6,292 nt of DNA from Chloroflexota bacterium (GCA_026389655.1 JAPLHL010000448.1:1-6292); one strand, 5' to 3'. Shown: positions 1-6,225, counted from the first letter of the stretch. A program made the numbers and translations. Notes: generated by a model not told the origin, from the letters alone.

Positions 1-1355
1 TACTGTCTTAACAGCGTAGGCCACTGAATCCATTTGACCTCAACTTCGATGCCGATAGCAGTAAGTTCCTGTCTAATCAAAAGGGAAAGTGATTCTACAG
101 TGTCACTGCCCTGCGAGGATGTCACCAGCGTCAATTTAACCGGCTTCCCATCTTTACCAATAAGGATATTTTTACCGCTGTCAGTTTGATATTGATACCC
201 GGCTGCCTTGAGTATCTCTATCGCTTTCTCCTTGCTGTTCAGCGGGGCGACTCCCAGTTTGAGAACGGTATCATCGCTGTACCAGGGTGAGCTGGAAGGA
301 ATAAAGCTGTAGGCAGGCTCGGCAAAGCCCAAGTATATCTTTTTTGCGATAGTGTCTTTATCTATGGCCATCGAAATGGCCTGCCTGACCTGTTTGTTGC
401 GCAGGCCCTCCCAGCCGTTGGCACGCTCATTATAGGCGATGAGACCATAGCCGGTGGTCGGGACCGTATAGACATTAAGCTTGTCATTGCTCTTATATTT
501 GGCTACATTTTGAGGTTCAATTCCGCAATAGGTTATATCACCGGCCTCCAGCGCCGACTGCATCACTGCTGATGTCCCGAATAGCTTGACGATATAATTC
601 TGGAAAAACGGCGCCCCTCCGTTTTCCTTCCCCAGGAAATAGTCGGGATTTCTCTCTACCACGAACTTGTCGTTCTTCAGCCACTGCTTAAACTTATAGG
701 GGCCCAGGTTGCCTGTATATGAAAGGTCGTTGAATTCCTTGGCCTGCGTAAAGGCCTCCACATTGCCCTCGTACTTAACAGCAATATACTTGGGATAGGG
801 TATTAGCCCATAAAGCGTGTAGATAAACTCCGGTTGGACAGTCTGGCGGGTTACCGTAAACGTGGTATTATCTACCACCTGGGGCGTTACGAAAACATTT
901 TTCCCATCCACCTCTTCCTGCCAATCTTCCTTATAGTTATAGTTCAACCATGTGGAGAACATCAGGTTTTTCATCGTGTACACATAGTCATCGGAAGTCA
1001 CCTGCGACCCGTCGCTCCATTTCAGGTCAGGCCTGATTGTAAGGGTATAAACCAGCCCATCGGGCGAGACCTCAATGTCCTTCGCCAGGCAGCGCAACTT
1101 TATATTAAACTGGTTGTCATATGAGATCAGCGATTCCAGCGTATAGCCGACATAACCAAAGGATGACGCGTCCGCCGCCAGTATCCAGTTCAACGTCTCA
1201 GCTTCGCCGCCCGCAATGTCACCTTCTATAAAGTCGCCTTTAGTGACAGGCGCAGCTGGCGTGGCGGGCGCTGCTGCACATCCTGCCAACCCTGTTAAGA
1301 CCAAAACAGCCGTCATTAACACGGCAAATATATTCATTTTGTTATTACTGGGCAA
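1..1355 (-). CDS. Copy 2: family-5 solute-binding lipoprotein with its own TTG start (nested alternative, 3' partial)
   Basis: This is an alternative reading of the second half of the long frame as an independent gene. GAGGTGAT (1366-1359) matches the 3' end of 16S rRNA over eight bases and lies just before TTG 1355. Starting there gives MPSNNK, then a hydrophobic stretch and a perfect lipobox LAG-C at residues 23-26, followed by an Ala/Pro-rich linker and the SBP_bac_5 fold. Starting at the in-frame ATG 1337 would leave no positive residue before the hydrophobic core and would move the start away from the Shine-Dalgarno site, so TTG is preferred. The visible part covers about 450 residues and ends in the second lobe; the C-terminus lies beyond the window. 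The module probably binds an oligopeptide-like or metal-chelate solute on the outer face of the membrane. It is probably the functional member of the pair, since nothing is seen missing within the window. Confidence 0.55.
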   Translation of the reverse strand, partial: MPSNNKMNIFAVLMTAVLVLTGLAGCAAAPATPAAPVTKGDFIEGDIAGGEAETLNWILAADASSFGYVGYTLESLISYDNQFNIKLRCLAKDIEVSPDGLVYTLTIRPDLKWSDGSQVTSDDYVYTMKNLMFSTWLNYNYKEDWQEEVDGKNVFVTPQVVDNTTFTVTRQTVQPEFIYTLYGLIPYPKYIAVKYEGNVEAFTQAKEFNDLSYTGNLGPYKFKQWLKNDKFVVERNPDYFLGKENGGAPFFQNYIVKLFGTSAVMQSALEAGDITYCGIEPQNVAKYKSNDKLNVYTVPTTGYGLIAYNERANGWEGLRNKQVRQAISMAIDKDTIAKKIYLGFAEPAYSFIPSSSPWYSDDTVLKLGVAPLNSKEKAIEILKAAGYQYQTDSGKNILIGKDGKPVKLTLVTSSQGSDTVESLSLLIRQELTAIGIEVEVKWIQWPTLLRQ

Positions 1356-2915
1356 CTCATCACCTCGAGACGATTTGGCCTTTTTATAAAGCTCGTCGAC
1401 CCTGGGATCGAAATATCCAAACAGGTTAAATCTGCCCGCCGATGTGAAAAATTCCTGGCTTCCCTCAAGCGCAAGCGGATTGGCGTGGGATGAAAGTATG
1501 ACCAGGTCCCAGGGCTGCTTGCTAACTGCTTTAGGCCCATTGTTGAAAGCAGGTGTCTGATCGCTTCCCGGAACCTTGTTCATAAGGCCGTCCCCGAAAA
1601 CAACTTCACGCGTTGAGAACTTGGGATTGATGTCCAGGCCGATATTCAAAAGGCACTGCCTGATGATAACGGCCAGGCTCTGCTCAAAGTCACTGCCCAT
1701 ATCTATCAGGAAGTTCAGCTTGATAGGATTGCCGTCTTTGTCGACAAACTTCATCTGTCCGTCAATCTCTTTCTGGGTGTAACCGGCGCTTTTAATCAGC
1801 TCAATCGCCGTCTTCTGGTCCCTGCCTGGGTCCATGCCGTAGTCCTTAACAACAGTGCTGTTATACCAGGGCGAATAAGGCGGTATGAAAGTGGAGGCAG
1901 GATCGGCGAAACCCAAATACATAGTCTGGATAATGGCAGGCTTATTTATCATCATTGAGATGGCCTGCCTGACGCGTGCGTCTTTCAGACCCTCCCAGCC
2001 GTTATCCCGCTGGTTATAAGCCATGTATACATAGTAACCTGTGGGGATCGTATATACATTGGTGTTGCCCTGGCCCCTCAGGGAATTGGCCTCTTGCGGC
2101 TCTATATAACCATAAGATACCTTCCCCAGGCTAAGCTCTTCAGTTAACATGGACTGTAAGCCAAACTGTTTGATAGTGTATTTCTCAAAATAGGGAGCGC
2201 CGGTCTCTTTGCCGAGGTAGTAATCAGGGTTACGTCTCACTACGAACCCATCAGTTGCTGACCAGGCTACCGGTTTATATGGCCCCAAATTTCCGCTGTA
2301 ATTCAAATTGGCGAACTCGGGCGCCTGGGTAAAAGCATCTGTTTTGTTTTCGTAATGGACAGCTATCGTTTTAGGATAAGGCATAAGATTGTAAAGCGTG
2401 AATAGGAAGTCCGGGTCTACGGTCTTGCGAACAACCTTTAACGTCGTTTCGTCGATGACTTCCGGTACTACTAAAACAGCTTTCCCATCAACCGTCTCCT
2501 GCCATTTGGCCAGGTCTTCATATTCCAGCCAATCAGCAAACATGAGGTTTTTCAGAGTATATACATAATCTTCCGCAGTCACCTTTGACCCGTCGGTCCA
2601 CTTAAGATCACTTCTTATAGCAGCCGTATAGGTCAGGCCGTCCGCTGATACTTCTATATCCTTTGCAAGGCACCGCAAATGCAGCTTGAACTCGTTATCG
2701 TAAACACCCAGCGGGTCCACCATGAAGCTGGCAAACCGCCTGGATGCTCCCGCATCCGTTGCCACGATCCAATTGAGCGTCTGAGCAGTTTCGCCCAGCT
2801 GGCCCTCGATAAATTCACCCTTGACAGGATGTAACACCGTCCCGCCGCTGCTGCAGCCCGGCACAATCAAAAGCAGCGAAACAATGGTAAGTACTATACT
2901 GAAAAGCTTTTTCAT
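1..2915 (-). CDS. Tandem in-frame fusion of two family-5 ABC solute-binding lipoproteins (3' end beyond window)
   Basis: One frame runs without a stop from ATG 2915 to the window edge: 971 complete codons, incomplete at the 3' end. Residues 1-21 are a lipoprotein signal peptide (MKK, hydrophobic core, VPG-C21). Residues from about 35 to 515 match the peptide/nickel-type extracellular solute-binding family (SBP_bac_5), with stretches such as LAKDIEVSADGL, DLKWTDGS, NLGPYK and VRQAISMMINK. From residue 521 a second lipoprotein signal appears (LAG-C546), followed by a colinear second copy (LAKDIEVSPDGL, DLKWSDGS, NLGPYK, VRQAISMAIDK), offset by about 527 residues. By eye more than half of aligned residues agree. 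Family members are usually single modules of about 500-600 residues, exported and lipid-anchored to feed an ABC importer of peptides, nickel or similar solutes; the ligand here is unknown. GAGGAG at 2925-2920 lies 4 nt before the ATG. The gene is 62 bp after the cupin. Copy 1 lacks its C-terminal end, so the fusion may be a decayed gene rather than a designed protein. Confidence 0.85.
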   Translation of the reverse strand, partial: MKKLFSIVLTIVSLLLIVPGCSSGGTVLHPVKGEFIEGQLGETAQTLNWIVATDAGASRRFASFMVDPLGVYDNEFKLHLRCLAKDIEVSADGLTYTAAIRSDLKWTDGSKVTAEDYVYTLKNLMFADWLEYEDLAKWQETVDGKAVLVVPEVIDETTLKVVRKTVDPDFLFTLYNLMPYPKTIAVHYENKTDAFTQAPEFANLNYSGNLGPYKPVAWSATDGFVVRRNPDYYLGKETGAPYFEKYTIKQFGLQSMLTEELSLGKVSYGYIEPQEANSLRGQGNTNVYTIPTGYYVYMAYNQRDNGWEGLKDARVRQAISMMINKPAIIQTMYLGFADPASTFIPPYSPWYNSTVVKDYGMDPGRDQKTAIELIKSAGYTQKEIDGQMKFVDKDGNPIKLNFLIDMGSDFEQSLAVIIRQCLLNIGLDINPKFSTREVVFGDGLMNKVPGSDQTPAFNNGPKAVSKQPWDLVILSSHANPLALEGSQEFFTSAGRFNLFGYFDPRVDELYKKAKSSRGDELPSNNKMNIFAVLMTAVLVLTGLAGCAAAPATPAAPVTKGDFIEGDIAGGEAETLNWILAADASSFGYVGYTLESLISYDNQFNIKLRCLAKDIEVSPDGLVYTLTIRPDLKWSDGSQVTSDDYVYTMKNLMFSTWLNYNYKEDWQEEVDGKNVFVTPQVVDNTTFTVTRQTVQPEFIYTLYGLIPYPKYIAVKYEGNVEAFTQAKEFNDLSYTGNLGPYKFKQWLKNDKFVVERNPDYFLGKENGGAPFFQNYIVKLFGTSAVMQSALEAGDITYCGIEPQNVAKYKSNDKLNVYTVPTTGYGLIAYNERANGWEGLRNKQVRQAISMAIDKDTIAKKIYLGFAEPAYSFIPSSSPWYSDDTVLKLGVAPLNSKEKAIEILKAAGYQYQTDSGKNILIGKDGKPVKLTLVTSSQGSDTVESLSLLIRQELTAIGIEVEVKWIQWPTLLRQ
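1353..1366 (-). promoter_or_regulatory. Internal ribosome-binding site and TTG start of copy 2
   Basis: GAGGTGAT followed by GAG and then TTG, reading leftward. The GAGG core ends 7 nt before the TTG, a normal spacing. The site lies inside the open frame of copy 1, where such a strong purine motif has no coding reason to exist. It decides the start of copy 2 and marks the original gene boundary. Confidence 0.6.
1368..2915 (-). other. Copy 1 module of the fusion: C-terminally truncated solute-binding lipoprotein
   Basis: This is the part of the long frame that encodes the first solute-binding module, residues 1 to about 516. It has a complete signal peptide with lipid-attachment Cys21 and the N-terminal lobe and central region of SBP_bac_5. 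The last recognisable homology is the segment ending DELYKKAKSS (about residues 507-516). In family members such as DppA the equivalent segment is followed by some 60-80 further residues that return to the first lobe and end the protein. Those residues are absent here; the frame instead enters the ribosome-binding site and signal peptide of copy 2. Loss of the terminal strands would be expected to destabilise this module, so it may be a degenerating gene that has kept an open frame. The family assignment is well supported; the truncation is inferred from family length and from where homology stops. Confidence 0.7.
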
Positions 2916-2919
2916 TTCT

Positions 2920-2925
2920 CTCCTC
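2920..2925 (-). promoter_or_regulatory. Ribosome-binding site of the solute-binding protein gene
   Basis: GAGGAG on the minus strand, 4 nt before ATG 2915 (slightly close; GGAGAG is an alternative register). The TGA that ends a possible 17-residue mini-ORF (2977-2924) overlaps this site, an arrangement compatible with translational coupling. Confidence 0.6.
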
Positions 2926-2977
2926 AAAGACATTTATGTATATAACGCTGGTTTTTCATTTTGGTTGAATACACCAT

Positions 2978-3322
2978 TTAGTTTTTTCGTTTAGCTCTCA
3001 CGCCGCCGAAAGCGTGGATCGTACGCGTGCCGGCTTTGGCCTCGCCCGCATGAGGAACCCCTTTAGCGATAAGGTATTCCCGGCCGGCGGCTAAGGGAAT
3101 CCTTTTACTCCCGATGATCAATGTATAAAGTCCCTGCGCCACGATAAAGTATTCGTCGAAGTCGTGCACGTGTTCCGCCGATATGATATCCGAATCGCAT
3201 TCCCAGAAAGCCATCTGGCTGCCGTCCGCCCCGTCGAAGATATAGCCCTGCACGCCTTTGCTCTGCGAGGCGGCGCTTATGGCATTAGCAGGATTCTTCA
3301 TGAAGGAGGGAAAATGATCCAA
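2978..3322 (-). CDS. Small single-domain cupin protein
   Basis: A 114-residue protein with one cupin barrel. Cupin motif 1 is visible as HVHDFDE (His51, His53, Glu57), with Gly64 closing it. Motif 2 appears as AGREYLIAKGVPHAG with His91. These four residues are the usual ligands for a single divalent metal ion, so the site looks intact. Small cupins of this type act as isomerases, dioxygenases, sugar- or metal-binding proteins or sensors, and the sequence does not say which. There is no signal peptide, so it is probably cytosolic. The start taken is TTG 3322; AGAGG lies 9 nt upstream and an in-frame TAA occurs shortly before, leaving no ATG, GTG or CTG further upstream. ATG 3301 (residue 8) is the alternative, but no Shine-Dalgarno sequence precedes it and the core domain is unaffected. 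The gene follows the radical SAM gene by 69 bp and precedes the solute-binding protein by 62 bp, all in the same direction. Confidence 0.85.
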   Translation of the reverse strand: MDHFPSFMKNPANAISAASQSKGVQGYIFDGADGSQMAFWECDSDIISAEHVHDFDEYFIVAQGLYTLIIGSKRIPLAAGREYLIAKGVPHAGEAKAGTRTIHAFGGVRAKRKN

Positions 3323-3366
3323 CCCTAAAGACCTCTGAGGCTGTTATTCTTCCTATCAGTAAAAAC

Positions 3367-3395
3367 GCTATATACTAACATAAACCTGTTTTCAA
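3367..3395 (-). promoter_or_regulatory. Candidate sigma-70-type promoter ahead of the cupin gene
   Basis: Reading leftward, TTGAAA (3395-3390, 5 of 6 to consensus), a 17-bp spacer, then TATAGC (3372-3367, 4 of 6). It overlaps the stop codon of the radical SAM gene and would start transcripts about 40 nt before the cupin TTG. If real, the cupin and solute-binding protein genes can be expressed without the radical SAM gene. This is a pattern match only. Confidence 0.35.
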
Positions 3396-4549
3396 ATGAA
3401 GTGCTCTTTGAGTTGGTTAATCAGTTCATCCATTTTTTCAGTACTGTCGGCGCCCACGCGTTCCATGGCTTCATCGACCTTCTGGTACTTGGCTGCATCA
3501 TAGATATCATTCAGGCTCTCGTAAAGTCCCGTACGCCTGCCCAACCGGAAATTCAACCTGTCCCTGAGCGGCATGGACAGGTACCTGTTTACAGCCTTCA
3601 GACAGGTTTCTTTAGCATCCGGGAACTTACCCTCAATTTCGGGTATAAGGTTCAAAATATGGTCGCTCTTCAATACACCGTCGAAATCAAGCTTCTCTAT
3701 GAATTCACCGATCTCTTTCACCACTTCATCCTCACCCTGCACTTCGAGCTCACCCGACTTGACCTTCTCCCAAAGGGGCATGCCATCCATTACGCTCAGC
3801 GTGCGCAGCCGGATGAAGTCGGGGTTGACCTCGCTCAGTACACGCGCCGAATCCGCGGCATGCCCAGATGAAAGCCGCCTTCCTCCCAACCCCGGCATAA
3901 AGTACTCGGAAAGCTCGATGCCTGCTTCTTTTATATTCCTGCCGCCTTTAACGTGATCGTCAGCGGTCATCCCTTTGTCCGTCATCTTCATCACGGCATC
4001 GGAACCGCTTTCCATCCCGACATGTATGCGTGAAAGCCCGGCCTCTCTTATCTCCTTTAATTCCTCTACGGGTTTCTTAGCAGCGGTCTTGGACCGGCAA
4101 TACGAAGTAATCCTGTTAAGCCCGGGGAAAGTCGATTTGAGCGTTGAAACAACTTTGACCAGGTCCGGGGTCCGCATGATAATGCTGTTGGCATCCTGCA
4201 GAAATGCCGAAGTACCGCCGGCCCACTTCCACAATGTCACCTGCCGGACACAATCATTCGTGTAAGCCTGGCTGTAGAGAAAAGCAGCAACCTCCCGCTC
4301 CCGGCCCGCGTATCCATTCTTCACAGCAACTTCCTGCATACTGTCTACGATACGGCTGGCCGTTTGGATGTCATCAAGCACGTCCTCGACAGGTCGCAAT
4401 TCGAATTTCTGTCCCTTGTAAGTGATGCAGAACTGGCAGCGGTTACATGGACAGTTGCGTGTCGCTCTTATCAATAGTGAATAAGCTTCGCTGGGCGGGC
4501 GTATAGGGCCGGTTTCGAAGTGGTGACTGTTCAGGTCATTAAATTCCAT
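3392..4549 (-). CDS. Radical SAM protein, COG1032-like, unknown substrate
   Basis: A 385-residue protein. The [4Fe-4S] cluster motif is near the N-terminus: Cys33, Cys38 and Cys41 in RNCPCNRCQFC, i.e. a CX4CX2C spacing. As I recall it, the related subfamily carries RNCPWNRCxFC, and here the Trp position is Cys35. Other radical SAM features are FLQDANSIIMRTPDL (116-130), a glycine-rich HVGMESGSD segment (about 176-184) suited to SAM binding, and MPGLGG (218-223) with PDFIRLRTL (243-251). The last 100 residues are helical and charged. Such enzymes reductively cleave S-adenosylmethionine to a 5'-deoxyadenosyl radical; the substrate is not evident and no cobalamin-binding domain is seen. ATG 4549 follows TAAGGT by 4 nt, a reasonable ribosome-binding site. 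It is the first gene of the leftward block and diverges from the HAD gene. The cluster implies a largely anaerobic lifestyle. Confidence 0.88.
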   Translation of the reverse strand: MEFNDLNSHHFETGPIRPPSEAYSLLIRATRNCPCNRCQFCITYKGQKFELRPVEDVLDDIQTASRIVDSMQEVAVKNGYAGREREVAAFLYSQAYTNDCVRQVTLWKWAGGTSAFLQDANSIIMRTPDLVKVVSTLKSTFPGLNRITSYCRSKTAAKKPVEELKEIREAGLSRIHVGMESGSDAVMKMTDKGMTADDHVKGGRNIKEAGIELSEYFMPGLGGRRLSSGHAADSARVLSEVNPDFIRLRTLSVMDGMPLWEKVKSGELEVQGEDEVVKEIGEFIEKLDFDGVLKSDHILNLIPEIEGKFPDAKETCLKAVNRYLSMPLRDRLNFRLGRRTGLYESLNDIYDAAKYQKVDEAMERVGADSTEKMDELINQLKEHFI

Positions 4550-4588
4550 GCTGACCTTAATGATAACGCCGATTAGCGGCTTTCGGAA

Positions 4589-4617
4589 ATTACACCCGTT
4601 CCGGCTGCACGGATAAT
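4589..4617 (+). promoter_or_regulatory. Candidate promoter of the HAD/MBL operon
   Basis: ATTACA (4589-4594, 4 of 6 to the -35 consensus), a 17-bp spacer and GATAAT (4612-4617, 5 of 6 to the -10 consensus). Transcription would begin near 4624, which lies downstream of ATG 4616 and so argues for translation from ATG 4625 or ATG 4646. The spacing is ideal and the position in the divergent gap is right, but this is a pattern match only. Confidence 0.4.
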
Positions 4618-5293
4618 GTCCAAAATGCTACAATTTAAGCTCGTTATGAGCATTGAGACAAATGATATCAAGGTGATTTCCTTCGACGTTGAAGGAACCA
4701 TGGTCACCACCGGTTTCAGCGCCGCCATCTGGTTCGAGATGATACCGCAACGCTACGCCAGGAGATACGGGCTGGACTTCGATGAAGCCACGAAAAGAAT
4801 CAGGCAGGAATATGACAGCGTAGGCGACCGGCAGCTGGAATGGTACGATGTACAATACTGGTTCACCCGCTTCGACCTTGGCCGGGCCGATATAGCCATG
4901 GAGGAACTGCAGGACCGGGTAATCTACTATCCCGAGACCAAAGAAGTCCTGAACAGGCTGGCAAGGGACTATAAACTCAGCGTGGCCTCCGGTTCACCGA
5001 GGCCGTTTTTAAAACACCTGCTGCGTGACATAGAGCACCACTTCAGCGACGTCTTCTCCTCAACTTCCGATTTTAAACAGGTCAAGACCGCCGATTTCTA
5101 TAAACACATATGCCGCCGGATGGGAGTGGAACCCCGGCAGATCGTGCATGTAGGAGATAACAGGCAATTCGATTTTCTTGAGCCTGCCGGAGCGGGCATC
5201 TGTGCATTTCACCTGGACAGGGAAGGCAAGTCCAACGACCCCGCCTCACTGCGCGACCTGGCGCAACTAGCCGACCTGCTAAACGGCAGGTAA
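4616..5293 (+). CDS. HAD-superfamily hydrolase (phosphatase-like)
   Basis: A 225-residue protein with the four haloacid-dehalogenase motifs in order. Motif I is FDVEGT (nucleophile Asp24; the usual second Asp is Glu26). Motif II is VASGS (Ser125). Motif III is a Lys near KTADFY (Lys157). Motif IV is GDNRQFD (Asp181, Asp186). About 75 residues between motifs I and II form a helical C1-type cap. The family mostly dephosphorylates small phosphorylated metabolites using Mg2+; this substrate is unknown. Glu at the second motif-I position also occurs in enolase-phosphatase (MtnC, DIEGT) and ThrH-like enzymes, so activity need not be lost. None of the possible starts (ATG 4616, 4625, 4646) has a clear Shine-Dalgarno sequence; the candidate promoter favours 4625 or 4646, and 4646 would place the nucleophile at residue 14, as is common. 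It is 21 bp ahead of the MBL gene and probably co-transcribed. Confidence 0.85.
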   Translation: MSKMLQFKLVMSIETNDIKVISFDVEGTMVTTGFSAAIWFEMIPQRYARRYGLDFDEATKRIRQEYDSVGDRQLEWYDVQYWFTRFDLGRADIAMEELQDRVIYYPETKEVLNRLARDYKLSVASGSPRPFLKHLLRDIEHHFSDVFSSTSDFKQVKTADFYKHICRRMGVEPRQIVHVGDNRQFDFLEPAGAGICAFHLDREGKSNDPASLRDLAQLADLLNGR

Positions 5294-5314
5294 AATCGAT
5301 TCGGGAGGTTTGCT

Positions 5315-6166
5315 ATGACAGTCACCATCACAACACTGGTTGAAAATACCGCCGGCATACCATACGTTCTTGCGGAATGGGGACAAAGCATGTTGATCGA
5401 AGCGGACGGGAGGAAGGTACTTTTCGATACAGGTCCTTCAGCGGTCATTATTGAGAACGCTAAAAAGCTTAACGTTGACCTCAGCAACATTGATGAAATC
5501 GTATTGAGCCATGGTCATTACGATCATACCGGCGGATTGAAGGACGTACTTACACTGATTAAGAAAGCAGGGACAAAGCCCAACGGCGTAGAGATAATCG
5601 CCCACCCGGATGTTTTCCAGCAGAAATGTTTCTATGTTAAAGGCATGCAGCCCGGCAGGATCCACATTCCATTCACACGGGCGGAGCTGGAATCACTGGG
5701 CGCACGTTTTAACCTCACCAGTAAGCCGGTTAAAATCAGCGAAAATATCATGACCACGGGCGAGGTGGAGATCAGCAACAGCTACGAGAAGATCGACGCC
5801 GCCCTGCATGTGCAGGAAGGTGAAGAGTTTATCCCGGACTGTGTTGCGGATGATCTTAGTGTTATTATCAAGACCGATAAAGGGCTGATCGTGCTTCTTG
5901 GCTGCGCCCATCGCGGCATGATTAACAATATCACTCACGCCCAAAAGATCACGGGCGTAGACCGGATTTACGCGGTCATAGGCGGAACGCACCTGGTCAG
6001 CGCCGGTCCGAAACAGATGAGCGAAACTATAAAAGCGCTCACGCAGCTAAATATACAGAAACTCGGAGCCTCGCACTGCACCGGTCCCAAATCCGCCGCC
6101 GTGCTGGCCAATGAGTTCGGTGATACTTTCTTCTTTAACAACACGGGAATAAGAACTATTCTATAG
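5315..6166 (+). CDS. Metallo-beta-lactamase-fold hydrolase, COG1237-like
   Basis: A 283-residue protein with the MBL metal-binding signature SHGHYDH (His66, His68, Asp70, His71) preceded by FDTG (Asp38). Further likely ligands are His199 in GCAHRG, with His226 in GGTHL and His254 in SHCTG. The order FDTG, HGHYDHTGGL, LLGCAHRGMINNI, IGGTHL and SHCTG is typical of the COG1237 group. Proteins there are often annotated as 7,8-dihydropterin-6-yl-methyl-4-(beta-D-ribofuranosyl)aminobenzene-5'-phosphate synthase-like, after an archaeal member. That name should not be transferred to a bacterial protein without evidence; a metal-dependent hydrolase is the safe call. No signal peptide, so cytosolic. 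GGGAGGT (5303-5309) stands 5 nt before ATG 5315, a strong ribosome-binding site. The gene closes the rightward operon; a terminator follows 24 bp after the stop codon. Confidence 0.9.
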   Translation: MTVTITTLVENTAGIPYVLAEWGQSMLIEADGRKVLFDTGPSAVIIENAKKLNVDLSNIDEIVLSHGHYDHTGGLKDVLTLIKKAGTKPNGVEIIAHPDVFQQKCFYVKGMQPGRIHIPFTRAELESLGARFNLTSKPVKISENIMTTGEVEISNSYEKIDAALHVQEGEEFIPDCVADDLSVIIKTDKGLIVLLGCAHRGMINNITHAQKITGVDRIYAVIGGTHLVSAGPKQMSETIKALTQLNIQKLGASHCTGPKSAAVLANEFGDTFFFNNTGIRTIL

Positions 6167-6179
6167 GTGGTTGACCACC
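6166..6179. repeat. Short inverted repeat overlapping the MBL stop codon
   Basis: GGTGGT and ACCACC separated by TG; as RNA this would be a 5-bp GGTGG/CCACC stem with a TTGA loop. It begins on the last base of the TAG stop. It could be an auxiliary hairpin protecting the mRNA end or helping termination; it has no T-tract of its own. Confidence 0.35.
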
Positions 6180-6189
6180 ATCACCCCTG

Positions 6190-6222
6190 CCCCTCTTCCT
6201 GAGGAAGAGGGGTTTTTCTTTT
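6190..6222 (+). terminator. Rho-independent terminator of the HAD/MBL operon
   Basis: A perfect 10-bp stem, CCCCTCTTCC (6190-6199) and GGAAGAGGGG (6203-6212), with a TGA loop, is followed directly by TTTTTCTTTT (6213-6222). The GC-rich stem base and T-tract are on the plus strand, so it ends rightward transcription. Confidence 0.92.
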
Positions 6223-6225
6223 CCA

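Noticed and set aside
1334..1782. Short open frames in other registers within the solute-binding region (1334-1540 minus, 1576-1782 plus, also 834-1124 plus and 2654-2866 minus)
   Set aside because: They are shadows of the long minus-strand frame, which has clear family motifs throughout.
3302..3316. Plus-strand GAAGGAGGG followed by ATG, resembling a strong translation start
   Set aside because: The frame ends after four codons (MIQP) and lies antisense to the start of the cupin gene.
3331..3340. CCTCTGAGG palindrome before the cupin start as an SD-sequestering hairpin
   Set aside because: The arms are separated by one base, so no RNA hairpin of this form can close; as DNA it is too short to call an operator.
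3401..3871. 156-codon open frame on the plus strand opposite the radical SAM gene, with others at 3573-3956, 3975-4265 and 4204-4425
   Set aside because: They lie wholly antisense to a well-supported enzyme, have no ribosome-binding site or recognisable domain, and their composition follows from the complementary codons.
4589..4594. TGTAAT read on the minus strand as a -10 box for the radical SAM gene
   Set aside because: No acceptable -35 element lies 16-18 bp upstream, and the same bases are better explained as the -35 of the opposite promoter. TATCAT at 4561-4566 is too close to the ATG to leave the ribosome-binding site in the transcript.
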